A DNA stretch of 64,000 nt from Streptomyces roseoverticillatus (GTDB taxonomy: Bacteria; Actinomycetota; Actinomycetes; Streptomycetales; Streptomycetaceae), in contig NZ_JOFL01000007.1 of assembly GCF_000719265.1 (NCBI RefSeq), positions 192,193 through 256,192 of the forward strand. Reading direction: 5' to 3'. Of this stretch, positions 27,868-36,487 are shown one piece after another (positions within the stretch are counted from its first letter, which is position 1; each line of letters opens with the position of its first letter). A program made the translations under genes and the position numbers. The notes beneath the pieces were generated by a model, which saw nothing but the letters and a program-made list of their open reading frames with translations, made no database searches and was not told the origin of the DNA.

Positions 27868-28796
27868 GGGAGCTCCGCGATGCGCTGCTGCAGCAGGACC
27901 GCGTCCTGCGCGCCGAGCCTGATGCCGAACGTGCCGCGCAGGACGTGGACGACCTCGTCGGGGGCGAGTTCGGTGCGCAGGAGGCGGCCGTCGGCGTAGC
28001 GGGCGGTGAGGGTGCGGCCGGTGAGCGTGTGGCGGACGTGGTCGTCGCCGCGCTGGACGACCATCCGGTCCGTGAAGGGCGACCGGGGGTGGTGGGAGGT
28101 CCAGTAGTGGGCGGACTCGAAGTCGTCGGGGGCGTGGTGCTCCGGGCGGAAGGCGTAGACGTCGAACCAGCCGTCCGGGTGCAGGGAGCGCAGGGCCCAC
28201 TGCTCGGGGGCGGGACCGGCCGGCGGTTCGAGGTCCAGGCGCCAGGTCCAGTCACCGGTGGTCACGGTGGCGCCGGGGGCGAGGGGTACGGGTTCGAGGG
28301 GTCCTTCGTCGCCGAAACCGGCGTCGCACAGCCAGGGGCGGCCGTCCGCCTCGACCACCAGGGTCGTGTGCGAGCGGCGGCGGACGCGGGTGCTGCCGCG
28401 GCGGACGCGGGCGAGGTGGCGGACGACGGGGAAGCCGAGGCGTTCGAGGACGGCGGCGAAGAGGAGGTTCTGCTCGAAGCAGTAGCCGCCGCGGCCGGCG
28501 TGGACGATCTTCCGCTGGAGCGCGGCGGTGTCGAGGGGCATGTCCCGGCCGAGCAGGACGTCGAGGTTCTCGAAACTGACGGCGGCGGTGTGGGCGCGCT
28601 GGAGGGTGCGGAGGGTTGCGGCGGTGGGTGGGAGGGGGTGCCGGCCGGTGAGGCGGATACGGGTGAGGTAGGCGTCCAGGTCGAGGGGGGTGGTGTCCCA
28701 GGGGGGTGTGGTGCCGCCTCCGGGCGCGGGCGCGGCTCCGGCTCCGGCGGGTGCGGACGGCCCGGCTGGGCCGTGGACGACGGCGGTGTTCGGCAT
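27864..28796 (-). CDS. Arylamine N-acetyltransferase family protein
   Basis: 310 residues, ATG 28796 with AGGAG upstream. The catalytic triad of NAT enzymes is visible: Cys in GGYCFEQN, His in RRSHTTLVV and Asp in WLCDAGFGD. The fold length (~280) is normal; a ~35-residue Ala/Pro/Gly-rich N-terminus is extra. NATs transfer acetyl from CoA to arylamines or hydrazines. Relatives such as RifF act as amide synthases. Here it may acetylate the amino aromatic or a hydrazine intermediate or detoxify it. First gene of the three-gene leftward operon with ligase and hydroxylase. Confidence 0.92.
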   Translation of the reverse strand: MPNTAVVHGPAGPSAPAGAGAAPAPGGGTTPPWDTTPLDLDAYLTRIRLTGRHPLPPTAATLRTLQRAHTAAVSFENLDVLLGRDMPLDTAALQRKIVHAGRGGYCFEQNLLFAAVLERLGFPVVRHLARVRRGSTRVRRRSHTTLVVEADGRPWLCDAGFGDEGPLEPVPLAPGATVTTGDWTWRLDLEPPAGPAPEQWALRSLHPDGWFDVYAFRPEHHAPDDFESAHYWTSHHPRSPFTDRMVVQRGDDHVRHTLTGRTLTARYADGRLLRTELAPDEVVHVLRGTFGIRLGAQDAVLLQQRIAELP

Positions 28797-29432
28797 GGGC
28801 CGTACGCTCCTTCCTTTCGCAGGTGCGGGGTCCGCTGCGCGGTGGCGGGTCGCTGCGCGGTGGCCCCGCTCGTACGGCACCGCCGGTCAGCGGCGTCGTA
28901 GTGTCTCGCCGTTGCGGCGGGAAGAACCTGCCGTGGCGACGACGAAGTACCGGTCGGCCGGGGCCCCGGCGGGGTGCCGGGCCGGCGCGGCCGGGGTGCG
29001 CACCCCGATCCACCGGTCCGATCCGCCGGTCCGATCCGCCGGTCCGATCCGCCGGTCCGATCCGCCGTACGGCACCGCCGGTCAGCGGCGTCGTGGTCTT
29101 TCGCCGTTGCGGCGGAAGGGAGCGGAAGGAATCTGCCGCTGCAATGGCGACGTACCGATCGGCGAGCGTCTTGCGAGTGCCCCGACGGGACCGGCGCTGT
29201 CCCAGACTGCGCCGCCCCAACACCCCGTGGCCACGGCCCACCCGGCAGTCCGTCACCCCGCCGGGCGCTCCGTCACGTTCGGCCGGGTACCTGACACAGC
29301 GGCCCGCCGTCCGGGGCGCGTGCGCAAGGGGCCGATCTACCCTCGGACCGTCCGGCAGGGCCGGAGGGCCGGCGCCGTTCGCCGCGGCCCCCGCCCCGTA
29401 CCGGGACCTCCGACGGAGAAGCGGGGACCGAC
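28797..29432. other. Gene-free divergent region with repeats
   Basis: 636 bp between the divergent NAT and FMN reductase genes. It holds two plus-strand copies of the GC-palindromic element (28876-28925 and 29071-29120) and a short tandem array. Both promoters should lie here, but I cannot assign -35/-10 boxes with confidence. Open frames across it lack any known domain. Confidence 0.6.
29018..29066. repeat. 13-bp tandem array (GGTCCGATCCGCC)n
   Basis: About four head-to-tail copies of GGTCCGATCCGCC between the two palindromic elements. Spacer-free, so not a CRISPR array. Confidence 0.85.
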
Positions 29433-30119
29433 ATGACCAAAGTGGTACTGATCTCGGGCAGCCTGCGCGCCGCGTCGGTGAACTCGGCGGCGCTCAGGGC
29501 CGTCCGCCGCATCATCGCGCAGACCCGTCCGTCCGCTTCGGCGGTCTCCCTGCCGATCGGCCGGCTGCCGTTCTACAACGGCGACGCCGAGTCCGCGGGG
29601 ACGACCCCGGCCGTGGCCGTCGCCCGCGCCCTCGTCGCGAACGCCGACGCCCTGGTGATCAGTACGCCCTGCTACAACGGCGCCGTGCCGGGCGTGCTGA
29701 AGAACGCCCTCGACTGGCTCTCCCGCCCGGACGGGGCGAGCCCGCTCACCGGGCGGGTCGCCGCCGTCCTGAGCGCCTCGCCCGGCGGCCGGGGCGGGAT
29801 CGACGCCCAGCCGGCACTGCTGGACCTGCTGGACAGCTGCGAGGCGATCACCGTGGAACACCCGCCCGTAGCCATCCGCAGGGCACACCAACGGCTGGAC
29901 GGGGCGGGCGAGATGACCGATCCGGAGGCGGTCGCGGCGCTGCGGGAGCTGGTGGACGCCACGTTCGAGGCCGTGGCCATCATGGCCGAGCAGCGCCGGT
30001 CGGTGCTCCGTACGCATGAGCCGCCTCGGAACCCCGGGGCGCCTCAGGCGGTTCCGCCGGTCCCGTCGCCGGCCGCAGGCCCCTTGTCGAGGGCCGGGGT
30101 CACCCTGTCCAGGAGCTGA
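29433..30119 (+). CDS. NADPH-dependent FMN reductase/flavodoxin-like quinone reductase
   Basis: 228 residues. The opening VVLISGSLRAASVNSAALR holds the flavin phosphate-binding loop, and ISTPCYNGAVPGVLKNALDW contacts the isoalloxazine; both are diagnostic for the NADPH_FMN_red (SsuE/ArsH/chromate-quinone reductase) family. GGGGACC precedes the ATG. It could supply reduced flavin to the hydroxylase or reduce quinone or azo intermediates. The last ~25 codons overlap, antisense, the 3' end of the transaldolase-like gene by 76 bases; the tail (PPVPSPAAGPLSR) is not conserved in the family. Confidence 0.88.
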   Translation: MTKVVLISGSLRAASVNSAALRAVRRIIAQTRPSASAVSLPIGRLPFYNGDAESAGTTPAVAVARALVANADALVISTPCYNGAVPGVLKNALDWLSRPDGASPLTGRVAAVLSASPGGRGGIDAQPALLDLLDSCEAITVEHPPVAIRRAHQRLDGAGEMTDPEAVAALRELVDATFEAVAIMAEQRRSVLRTHEPPRNPGAPQAVPPVPSPAAGPLSRAGVTLSRS

Positions 30120-31675
30120 TGCCAGGCGTCGTTCAGCTCCTTGAGCGCCTCGGTCTCCAGGCGCGAGGCCAGTTCGCCGTGGTCGATGCCGAACCACTGC
30201 AGGTGTCCGAGCAGGCGCCGCGCGGTGGCGTACGTGCCGGGGCCGGGGGGCGCTTCCCCCGCGGCCTCCAACTCGTCCAACTCGCTCAGCTCGCCCAGCT
30301 CATCCAGCTCGCTCAGCTCGTCCAGCGTCTCCTCCGTCACCGCCGTGACCGTGCCCCGGGTCAGCAGCGGCGCCGCGTACCGCGTGGGCAGGAGCCCGGA
30401 GGCGCCGGGTTCCGGCACGGTGGTCGCGGTCCACAGCAGCCGCTGGGGGCGGGCGCCACGGGCCGCCAGCGCGTGCCACCGCGGTTCGCCGAGCATCCGC
30501 TCGTACTGCTCGTGGACGTGCCGGGCGGCCGCGACGGCGACGGCACCCCGCATGGCCCGGGCCTCCAGCGTGCCCTCGCGGTCGAGGAGGGCGTCGACGG
30601 CGGTGTCGATGCGGCTGACGGGGAACGCGGCGACCGACGCGAGGGAGGCGAGGGGCCGGCCGGCGGCGCGGGCGCGCTCCAGTCCTTCCGCGTAGGCGTC
30701 CCAGGCCTGGCGGTGGCACGCCGCGGACAGGACGAGCGTCGCGCTCACGTTGATGCCCTCGGCGAGGCACGCGCTGAGGGCGGTGAGGCCGGCCGCCGTG
30801 GCCGGTATGCCGAGCATGGCGTTGCGGCGGTCGACGGCCCGCCACAGCATGCGGGCCTCGGCGAGCGTGGCTCCGGCGTCGTGGGCGAGCCGCGGGTCGA
30901 GGGTCACGCAGACGAGCCCGTCGACGCCGGCGGTCGCCTCGTGGACGGGCCGCAGGATGTCGCAGGCCCACCGGATGTCGTGGACCGCGAGGGCCTTCAG
31001 GGCCCGCTCGGCGGGGACGCCGCGCTCGGCGAGGTCGCCGAGCTGCCCGGTGTAGTACGGGCCGCCGGCCGGCGAGCGGGCGAGGAAGGCCGGATCGGAG
31101 ACGACGCCGGCGATGCGGCCCTGACGGGCCAGGGCCGCGAGCCTTCCGCTCGCGAGCCGCTGCCGGCTGAGGCCGTCGAGCCAGACGGAGATCCCGGCCG
31201 CGCCCCAACGGCGGGAAGCGGCAGCGGCTTCCGCCGGGCCGCACCCCGGTTCGCCGGCCGCGCCCGGGGCGGGCGCCCGCCCGGTGGGCCCTGTAGGCCC
31301 CATGGGCCCGGCCGGAGCCGGGGGCCCGGCGGGCCCCGTAAGCCCGGCCCCCGCGCCGCGGCCCTGCGGGCTGCCGGCACCTGCAGGCTTACCCGGCACA
31401 GCGGCGGGCGCCGGGGCCGTGAAGCCGGCCCCCGTCCCCCGGCCGTACCGGCTACCGGCCGGAGCCGGACCCTGTGCCTGCTCCGCCGGCCCGAGCCCGG
31501 CCGATCTCGTGGGCGCGGCTCGCGCTCCCCCGCCGCGTCGGCTGTCGCCGGCCGCACTCGGACTGCGCGCCTGCCCCGTGGAGCCCGCTGACCGGTTCAC
31601 TCCTACGGAGCCGGGCTCCGCCTCTCCGCCCTGCCGGCCCGCAGGGCCGCCGGCGCCGCCGCTCACCGCGGCCAC
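30044..31675 (-). CDS. Transaldolase-like protein lacking the Schiff-base lysine
   Basis: 543 residues; start uncertain because the first ~150 residues are low-complexity Gly/Pro/Ala. The transaldolase core starts at GISVWLDGLSRQRLASG. It keeps VDPRLAHD-like and PVSRIDT segments, but the segment that normally reads MVKIPAT is MLGIPAT (glycine codon at 30809-30811), so the lysine that forms the Schiff base with fructose-6-phosphate is gone. The glutamate of the VSIEV segment is also replaced (VCVTLDP). An acidic Leu/Asp/Glu repeat (LDELSELDELGEL) interrupts the C-terminal part. It is therefore probably not a working transaldolase. Coupled to the transketolase fragment, phzE and phzD in one operon. 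Confidence 0.8.
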   Translation of the reverse strand: MAAVSGGAGGPAGRQGGEAEPGSVGVNRSAGSTGQARSPSAAGDSRRGGGARAAPTRSAGLGPAEQAQGPAPAGSRYGRGTGAGFTAPAPAAVPGKPAGAGSPQGRGAGAGLTGPAGPPAPAGPMGPTGPTGRAPAPGAAGEPGCGPAEAAAASRRWGAAGISVWLDGLSRQRLASGRLAALARQGRIAGVVSDPAFLARSPAGGPYYTGQLGDLAERGVPAERALKALAVHDIRWACDILRPVHEATAGVDGLVCVTLDPRLAHDAGATLAEARMLWRAVDRRNAMLGIPATAAGLTALSACLAEGINVSATLVLSAACHRQAWDAYAEGLERARAAGRPLASLASVAAFPVSRIDTAVDALLDREGTLEARAMRGAVAVAAARHVHEQYERMLGEPRWHALAARGARPQRLLWTATTVPEPGASGLLPTRYAAPLLTRGTVTAVTEETLDELSELDELGELSELDELEAAGEAPPGPGTYATARRLLGHLQWFGIDHGELASRLETEALKELNDAWHQLLDRVTPALDKGPAAGDGTGGTA

Positions 31676-32166
31676 CGTTCCCCCGCGCGGGGCGCCCCCG
31701 CCGCGCGGGCCAACGTGGCGCGGGCCGTGGCCGCTACCCGTTCCGGGGTGAGGCCGGCGTGGTCGAGCAGGCCTCGTTCGTGTTCGGCGGCGGCGCCCAG
31801 GAGTTCGTACCGGCCCACCGCCGCGCCCGCCCCGACCGAGACGGTGGCGGGCGCGCCGGGCGGCAGGACGGTGTCACGGTAGGCGCGGCTCTGCTGCCGG
31901 AACCACGCGGCGCAGGGCATCGACACCACGCGCGTGGCGATGCCCTCGCGTTGCAGGATGCGGCGGGCGTCCAGCGCCGCCGGCACCTCGCCGCCGGCGG
32001 CGACGAGGACGACGTCGGGGGCCGTGGCGCCAGGGTCGGCGTCCAGGGCCTCGGCGAGGATGTAGCCGCCCCGCGCGGCGCCGTCGCCCGCCGGAACAGC
32101 AGGCGCGCCAGGAGCACTAGGAACACCAGGAGCAGCAGGAGTTGGGCACATTCCTACGAGGTTCAT
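31663..32166 (-). CDS. Stand-alone transketolase C-terminal domain
   Basis: 167 residues. Residues ~30-165 match only the third domain of transketolase: VVLVAAGGEVPAALDARRIL, TRVVSMPCAAWFRQQ, AYRDTVLPPG. The thiamine-diphosphate-binding and pyrimidine domains are absent, and no gene for them lies adjacent. The start overlaps the phzE stop (ATGA) and the stop overlaps the transaldolase-like start by 13 bases, so it is made as part of the operon and not a random remnant. This domain alone cannot carry out the transketolase reaction. A structural, regulatory or sugar-phosphate-binding role is conceivable. Confidence 0.8.
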   Translation of the reverse strand: MNLVGMCPTPAAPGVPSAPGAPAVPAGDGAARGGYILAEALDADPGATAPDVVLVAAGGEVPAALDARRILQREGIATRVVSMPCAAWFRQQSRAYRDTVLPPGAPATVSVGAGAAVGRYELLGAAAEHERGLLDHAGLTPERVAATARATLARAAGAPRAGERWPR

Positions 32167-34103
32167 GCGACCGGCACCTCCGGAGCGAGCGCGGCGAGCA
32201 GGTTGCCCACGATGCGCGGCCCCCCTTGCGTGAGGACCGATTCCGCGTGGAACTGCATGGAGGCGAAGTGCGGCCCGCGCAGGGCGTGCACCTCCCCGGT
32301 GTACGGGTCGCGGCTGACGCCGACCGTGCCGATCCCGCCGACGTCCACGCTGTCCCGGTCGCTGCGGGCGGCGAACGTGTTGTAGAAGCCGACGCGTTCC
32401 CGTACGCCGAACAGGTCGATCTCGCGCTGGACGCCCTGGTTGGGGACCTCCCGGCGGACGAGCTCGAAGCCGAGGGCGAGGGACAGCACCTGGTGGCTGA
32501 GGCAGACGGCGAGGAAGGGCCGCCGCTCGTCCAGGAGCGCACGGACGGCGCCCCGCAGGTGGGCGATCTTGGGATGGCGGCCGTCGCGGGGGTCGCCCGG
32601 GCCGGGCCCCATCACGACGAGGTCGTGCCCGTCGAAGGCGTACGGCTCGTCGAAGCGGCGGACGGTCACCGTCAGCCCCATGGCCCGCAGTTGATGGTCG
32701 ATCATCGAGGTGAAGGTGTCCTCGGCGTCCACGACCAGGACGCGCCGCCCGGCCAGCCCCGGCGCAGGGTGCGTCCGTTCCGCCTCCTGGGCGAGCCAGA
32801 AGCCGGCGATGGTGTCGTTGCGCTGCTCCAGGGCGGCTCGTACGCGCGGGTGGCCGCCGAAGCGGGCCGCGCCGCCGGACTCCAGGGCGGAGATCAGCCC
32901 GGCGGCCTTGGCGCGGGTCTCGGCGACCTCGGAGGCGGGGTCGGAGTGGCGCACGAGCGTCGCGCCCACCCCGATGCGCACCTGCCCCGTACGGTCGATG
33001 TCGGCGGTGCGGATGAGGATGGAGGAGTCCAGGGTGCGCTCGCCGCCGGCGTCGCGGCCGATCAGGGCGAGGACGCCGCTGTAGTAGCCGCGGCCCTGGG
33101 GCTCGTAGCGGTCGATGACCCGGCAGGCGCTCTCCAGCGGGCTGCCGGTGACGGTCGGCGCGAACATCGTCTCGCGCAGGATCTCGCGCGGGTCGCGGTC
33201 GGTCGTGCCCTCGATGAAGTACTCGGTGTGGGCGAGGCGCGCCATCTCCTTCAGGTACGGGCCGACCACACGCCCGCCGCCCGCGCAGATGCGGGCCATC
33301 ATCTTCAGCTCCTCGTCGACGACCATGTACAGCTCGTCGGCCTCCTTGCGGTCGGCGAGGAAGTCCATCACCTCGGGCAGGCTCGGGCCCGCGGCCGGGT
33401 AGCGGTAGGTGCCGCTGATGGGGTTCATCACGGCCGTGCCGCCGCGGACGCTGATGTGCCGCTCCGGCGTGGCCCCGACGAACGTGCGCTCGCCGGTGTG
33501 CACGGCGAACGTCCAGTACGCGCCGGACTCGCGCTCCAGGAGCCGGCGGAAGAACGTGAGGGCGTGGGCGGGCGTGTACCCGTCGATCCCGGCGCGGAAC
33601 GAGCGCTTGATGACGAAGTTCGCCCCCTCGCCCTCGCCGATCTCGTCGGCGATGATACGGCGGACGGTGTCCGCGTACGTGGCGTCGTCCATGTCGAAGT
33701 GCCCGCCCGAGAGGGCGATCGGCGTCTCGGGGATACGGGAGAGCACCTCGGCCAGCGGCAGGACGGCCTGGTGGGTGACGGTCATGGCGAGCAGCGGCGC
33801 GCCGTCGTCCGCGCCGCGGAAGCCCCGCTCGGCGATCTGGCGGTACGGGACGATCGCCAGGACTTCGGCCGGGGCAGTGTCGGGTATGAGGGCGCTTGTA
33901 GTGCCGGATGCGGTGCCGGGCGCGCCGTCCCGCCGGGGGATGCGCGGGGATTCCTCCAGCCGGATCTCCCCCAGCGTCTCCGGAGCCGACATCTCCCCCA
34001 GGAGCAGCTCCACCGCGCCCGGACCCGTGGTCTCGGGGCGGTGGAGGAGCGCGAAGGCCGGCGGCTCGGGCGAGAGGATCCGCGCCAGCAGGTCATCGGT
34101 CAT
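32163..34103 (-). CDS. phzE: 2-amino-2-desoxyisochorismate (ADIC) synthase, PhzE-type
   Basis: 646 residues from ATG 34103 (GAGAGG 8 bases upstream); an upstream ATG at 34142 overlaps the phzD stop. The N-terminal two thirds is an anthranilate-synthase component I-like domain (VIKRSFRA, WTFAVHTGERTFVGATPERH, NPISGTYRYP, VKMMA-type helix ELKMMARICAGG, HTEYFIEGTT). The C-terminal third is a class I glutamine amidotransferase (VVMGPGPGDPRD, nucleophile Cys in AVCLSHQVLSL, QFHAES). This fused order and the GTYRYP and GATPERH variants are those of PhzE, which turns chorismate and glutamine into ADIC and stops before pyruvate elimination. Operon order phzC-phzD-phzE. Confidence 0.93.
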   Translation of the reverse strand: MTDDLLARILSPEPPAFALLHRPETTGPGAVELLLGEMSAPETLGEIRLEESPRIPRRDGAPGTASGTTSALIPDTAPAEVLAIVPYRQIAERGFRGADDGAPLLAMTVTHQAVLPLAEVLSRIPETPIALSGGHFDMDDATYADTVRRIIADEIGEGEGANFVIKRSFRAGIDGYTPAHALTFFRRLLERESGAYWTFAVHTGERTFVGATPERHISVRGGTAVMNPISGTYRYPAAGPSLPEVMDFLADRKEADELYMVVDEELKMMARICAGGGRVVGPYLKEMARLAHTEYFIEGTTDRDPREILRETMFAPTVTGSPLESACRVIDRYEPQGRGYYSGVLALIGRDAGGERTLDSSILIRTADIDRTGQVRIGVGATLVRHSDPASEVAETRAKAAGLISALESGGAARFGGHPRVRAALEQRNDTIAGFWLAQEAERTHPAPGLAGRRVLVVDAEDTFTSMIDHQLRAMGLTVTVRRFDEPYAFDGHDLVVMGPGPGDPRDGRHPKIAHLRGAVRALLDERRPFLAVCLSHQVLSLALGFELVRREVPNQGVQREIDLFGVRERVGFYNTFAARSDRDSVDVGGIGTVGVSRDPYTGEVHALRGPHFASMQFHAESVLTQGGPRIVGNLLAALAPEVPVA

Positions 34104-34138
34104 GTCCGGTTCCTCTCTGCGGGCTCCCGTGTTCCCGG

Positions 34139-34846
34139 TCATACCGCCGCTCCCTCGACCGTGAGCGTCTCCGCCCGGCGGGCCGGGCCCTGCAGGCGGC
34201 ACAGCATGTCCTTCGTCGTCGTGACGACCGCGCACCGCGCCGCCGCGTACTCCACGGCCAGCCGGTGGTACGCGGGCGAGAAGTCGGCGACGGCGTCCGC
34301 GACCAGGAACGGGCGGATGTCATTCGTGAACGCGTCGACGGCGCTCATCAGCACGCCCACGTGCGCGTACACCCCGCAGACGATCAGCTGATCGCGGCCG
34401 TTGGCGCGCATCCGCCCCAGCAGGTCGGAGCGGAAGAAGGCGCTGTAGCGCCACTTGGTGAAGACCCAGTCCCCCGGCACCGGGGCGAGCGGCTCGACGA
34501 CGCGCCGGTCGGCGGGGTCGACCCGCATGCCCGGCCCCCAGAAGTCCTTGAGCAGGCCGCGCTGTTCGTCGCTCATGCCGCCCGGCTGGGCCGTGTAGGC
34601 CACGGGGATGCCGAGCGCCGCCGCGGCGCGGCGCAGCAGCGCCGCGTTGGCGACGAGCTCGTCGCGCAGACCCTGCGGCAGCGGCCCGAGGAAGTAGCGC
34701 TGCATGTCGTGGACGAGCAGCACGGCGCGGGCCGGGTCGGCGTCCCAGCGGGCGGTGTTCTCCGGCAGGTCGCCCGCCGCCGGCATCGGGTAGGGCTCTA
34801 TCCGGGGGATTCCAGCAGTGGCTGTGGTGCCTGCGGTGCCTGTCAT
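34139..34846 (-). CDS. phzD: Isochorismatase-family ADIC hydrolase, PhzD-type
   Basis: 235 residues from ATG 34846. It is an alpha/beta isochorismatase with [13 protein letters not shown] (catalytic Asp), [14 protein letters not shown] (catalytic Lys) and [17 protein letters not shown], where the cysteine nucleophile of amidase relatives is lacking, as in PhzD. It hydrolyses the vinyl ether of ADIC to trans-2,3-dihydro-3-hydroxyanthranilate (DHHA). An oxidation would give 3-hydroxyanthranilate. It lies 5 bases after the DAHP synthase and overlaps the possible upstream start of phzE. Confidence 0.95.
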   Translation of the reverse strand: MTGTAGTTATAGIPRIEPYPMPAAGDLPENTARWDADPARAVLLVHDMQRYFLGPLPQGLRDELVANAALLRRAAAALGIPVAYTAQPGGMSDEQRGLLKDFWGPGMRVDPADRRVVEPLAPVPGDWVFTKWRYSAFFRSDLLGRMRANGRDQLIVCGVYAHVGVLMSAVDAFTNDIRPFLVADAVADFSPAYHRLAVEYAAARCAVVTTTKDMLCRLQGPARRAETLTVEGAAV

Positions 34847-34851
34847 CGTGA

Positions 34852-36027
34852 TCAGCCCTCCCAGGCGGAGACTACGGAGATGGCCTGCTGCGGGTTGAGG
34901 CGCGGGTCGCAGAAGCTCGTGTACTTGTCGCCCACGTGCGCGAGCCCCGCCTCGTTGCGGACGCACTCGGTGACGTTCTCGGGCGTCGTCTCCAGGTGCA
35001 GGCCGCCCGCGATGCCGCCGGCCGTCCGCACCGAGCACTGGAAGCCGTGGACCTCGCGGACCACCGTGTCCAGCAGCCGCGTCTTCAGGCCGTCCGGCGC
35101 GGTGACGGTGTTCCCGTGCATCGGGTCGCTGAGCCAGATCACGGGGTGCCCGGCGTCGCGGACCGCCGCCACGAGCGGAGGCAGCTTCTCGGACACCACG
35201 TCCGCGCCCATGCGGGCGATCAGCGTGAGCCGGCCGTGCTCCCGGTCCGGGTCGAGGAGCTCGCACAGGGCGAGGAGTTCGTCCGTCGTCGTCTTCGGGC
35301 CGACCTTACACGCGACCGGGTTCGCCACCGCCGCGAGCAGCGCCACGTGCGCGCCGTCCGCCTGCCGCGTGCGCTCGCCGATCCACGGCCAGTGCGTGGA
35401 CGTCAGCAAGGGGCGGCCGTCCTCGCCGGTACGGACCAGGGGCAGTTCGTAGTCGAGCAGGAGCGCCTCGTGGCTCGTCCACACGGGCGGGCAGACGCCC
35501 GAGCGGCGGGACGGGTCCAGCCAGCCGAGGTGGGTCATGGCCTCGCCGGCGGCGAGGTAGCCGGACAGCATCCGCTGCGGGTCGGGGCGGCGGCGCTCCG
35601 GGTGCGGCTCCGGGTTGTTCACCATGTGTCCCCGGTAGACGGGCAGTTCAGGGCCGCCCGCGACGCACTCCGTGGCGCTGGAGCGGGGCTTCGCGAACTG
35701 GCCCGCCATGCGGCCCGCCCGGACCACGGGCTTGTGGGCGACCATCTTCATCACACCGGCCAGCACGTCCAGCAGGCCGGCCTTGCGGGCCACGTAGCCC
35801 GAGGTGCACTCCGCGGGGTCCTCCGCGCAGTCACCCGCCTGAACCACCTGGGCCGCGCCGCGCGCCACCTCGGCGAGGTGGTGGCGCAGCGTCCGCACGT
35901 CGTCGGCGCGGACGAGCGCCGGGCGGCGGGAGAGCTCCTCACGGACCCGGCTCACCTGGGGGGCGTCGCCCCAGTCCGGCTGCTGGAGGGCGGGCTTGTG
36001 CTGGACGTCGAGCAGAGCGTCGGTCAT
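34852..36027 (-). CDS. phzC: Type II (plant-like) DAHP synthase, PhzC-type
   Basis: 391 residues, ATG 36027 with GGAG 7 bases upstream. Class II DAHP synthase motifs: [11 protein letters not shown] (metal-binding Cys), [18 protein letters not shown] (PEP/phosphate), [14 protein letters not shown] and SDPMHGNT. At ~390 residues it is shorter than the feedback-regulated primary-metabolism enzymes of actinomycetes (~450), which fits a pathway-specific, less inhibited copy. It catalyses PEP plus erythrose-4-phosphate to DAHP, boosting chorismate. First gene of the leftward operon phzC-phzD-phzE-tktC-tal. Confidence 0.95.
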   Translation of the reverse strand: MTDALLDVQHKPALQQPDWGDAPQVSRVREELSRRPALVRADDVRTLRHHLAEVARGAAQVVQAGDCAEDPAECTSGYVARKAGLLDVLAGVMKMVAHKPVVRAGRMAGQFAKPRSSATECVAGGPELPVYRGHMVNNPEPHPERRRPDPQRMLSGYLAAGEAMTHLGWLDPSRRSGVCPPVWTSHEALLLDYELPLVRTGEDGRPLLTSTHWPWIGERTRQADGAHVALLAAVANPVACKVGPKTTTDELLALCELLDPDREHGRLTLIARMGADVVSEKLPPLVAAVRDAGHPVIWLSDPMHGNTVTAPDGLKTRLLDTVVREVHGFQCSVRTAGGIAGGLHLETTPENVTECVRNEAGLAHVGDKYTSFCDPRLNPQQAISVVSAWEG

Positions 36028-36487
36028 GGGTTTCTCCAAAAACGCTTAAGTGACTGCTCTTGAGAACAAAGCAAGCAAGGTGGTGCGGCGGTTTTCCAGG
36101 GAGCGGCTCCCTTCCGGCCCGGGCTGGGGGGTGGCGAAGGCCGGGCAGTGGGGTACGGGTGCTGGGTGCTGGGTTGGGGGGTGAAGTGTGCGGGTGGGGG
36201 GTGGGAGTGGTTCGGGTGCAGGCGGCGCTGCGGGTTGTGGTGCGTTCTCCTGCGCGCGACTCGATCGTCCGGCGCGGTCCCCGTTCCGCCAACGCCCCTT
36301 CCCTCACTCCGTCAGATGGATCACGGCTCCGTCACATGGCTGTCAAGTCCCCGTTCTTGCCAAGTTGACGGAGTACGAGCGGGCTGTTCTGCCCCGCGCT
36401 CCTTCCGATTTACTGTCGTGCCCTCTGCCCTAGGTGTTTCCGCGGACCGTCCGGAGAGGGGGCGACCCTGTCATGGGAGAGCGCACG
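36028..36487. other. Divergent promoter region with a G-rich tract
   Basis: 460 bp between phzC and the second transaldolase. Positions 36126-36212 carry a dense run of G-tracts on the plus strand (GGGCTGGGGGGTGG, then many GGG/GGGG groups separated by 2-8 bases), able in principle to form G-quadruplexes. No gene is evident. Confidence 0.55.

Noticed and set aside
29018..29066. CRISPR-like array
   Set aside because: 13-bp units without spacers and no cas genes; a simple tandem repeat.
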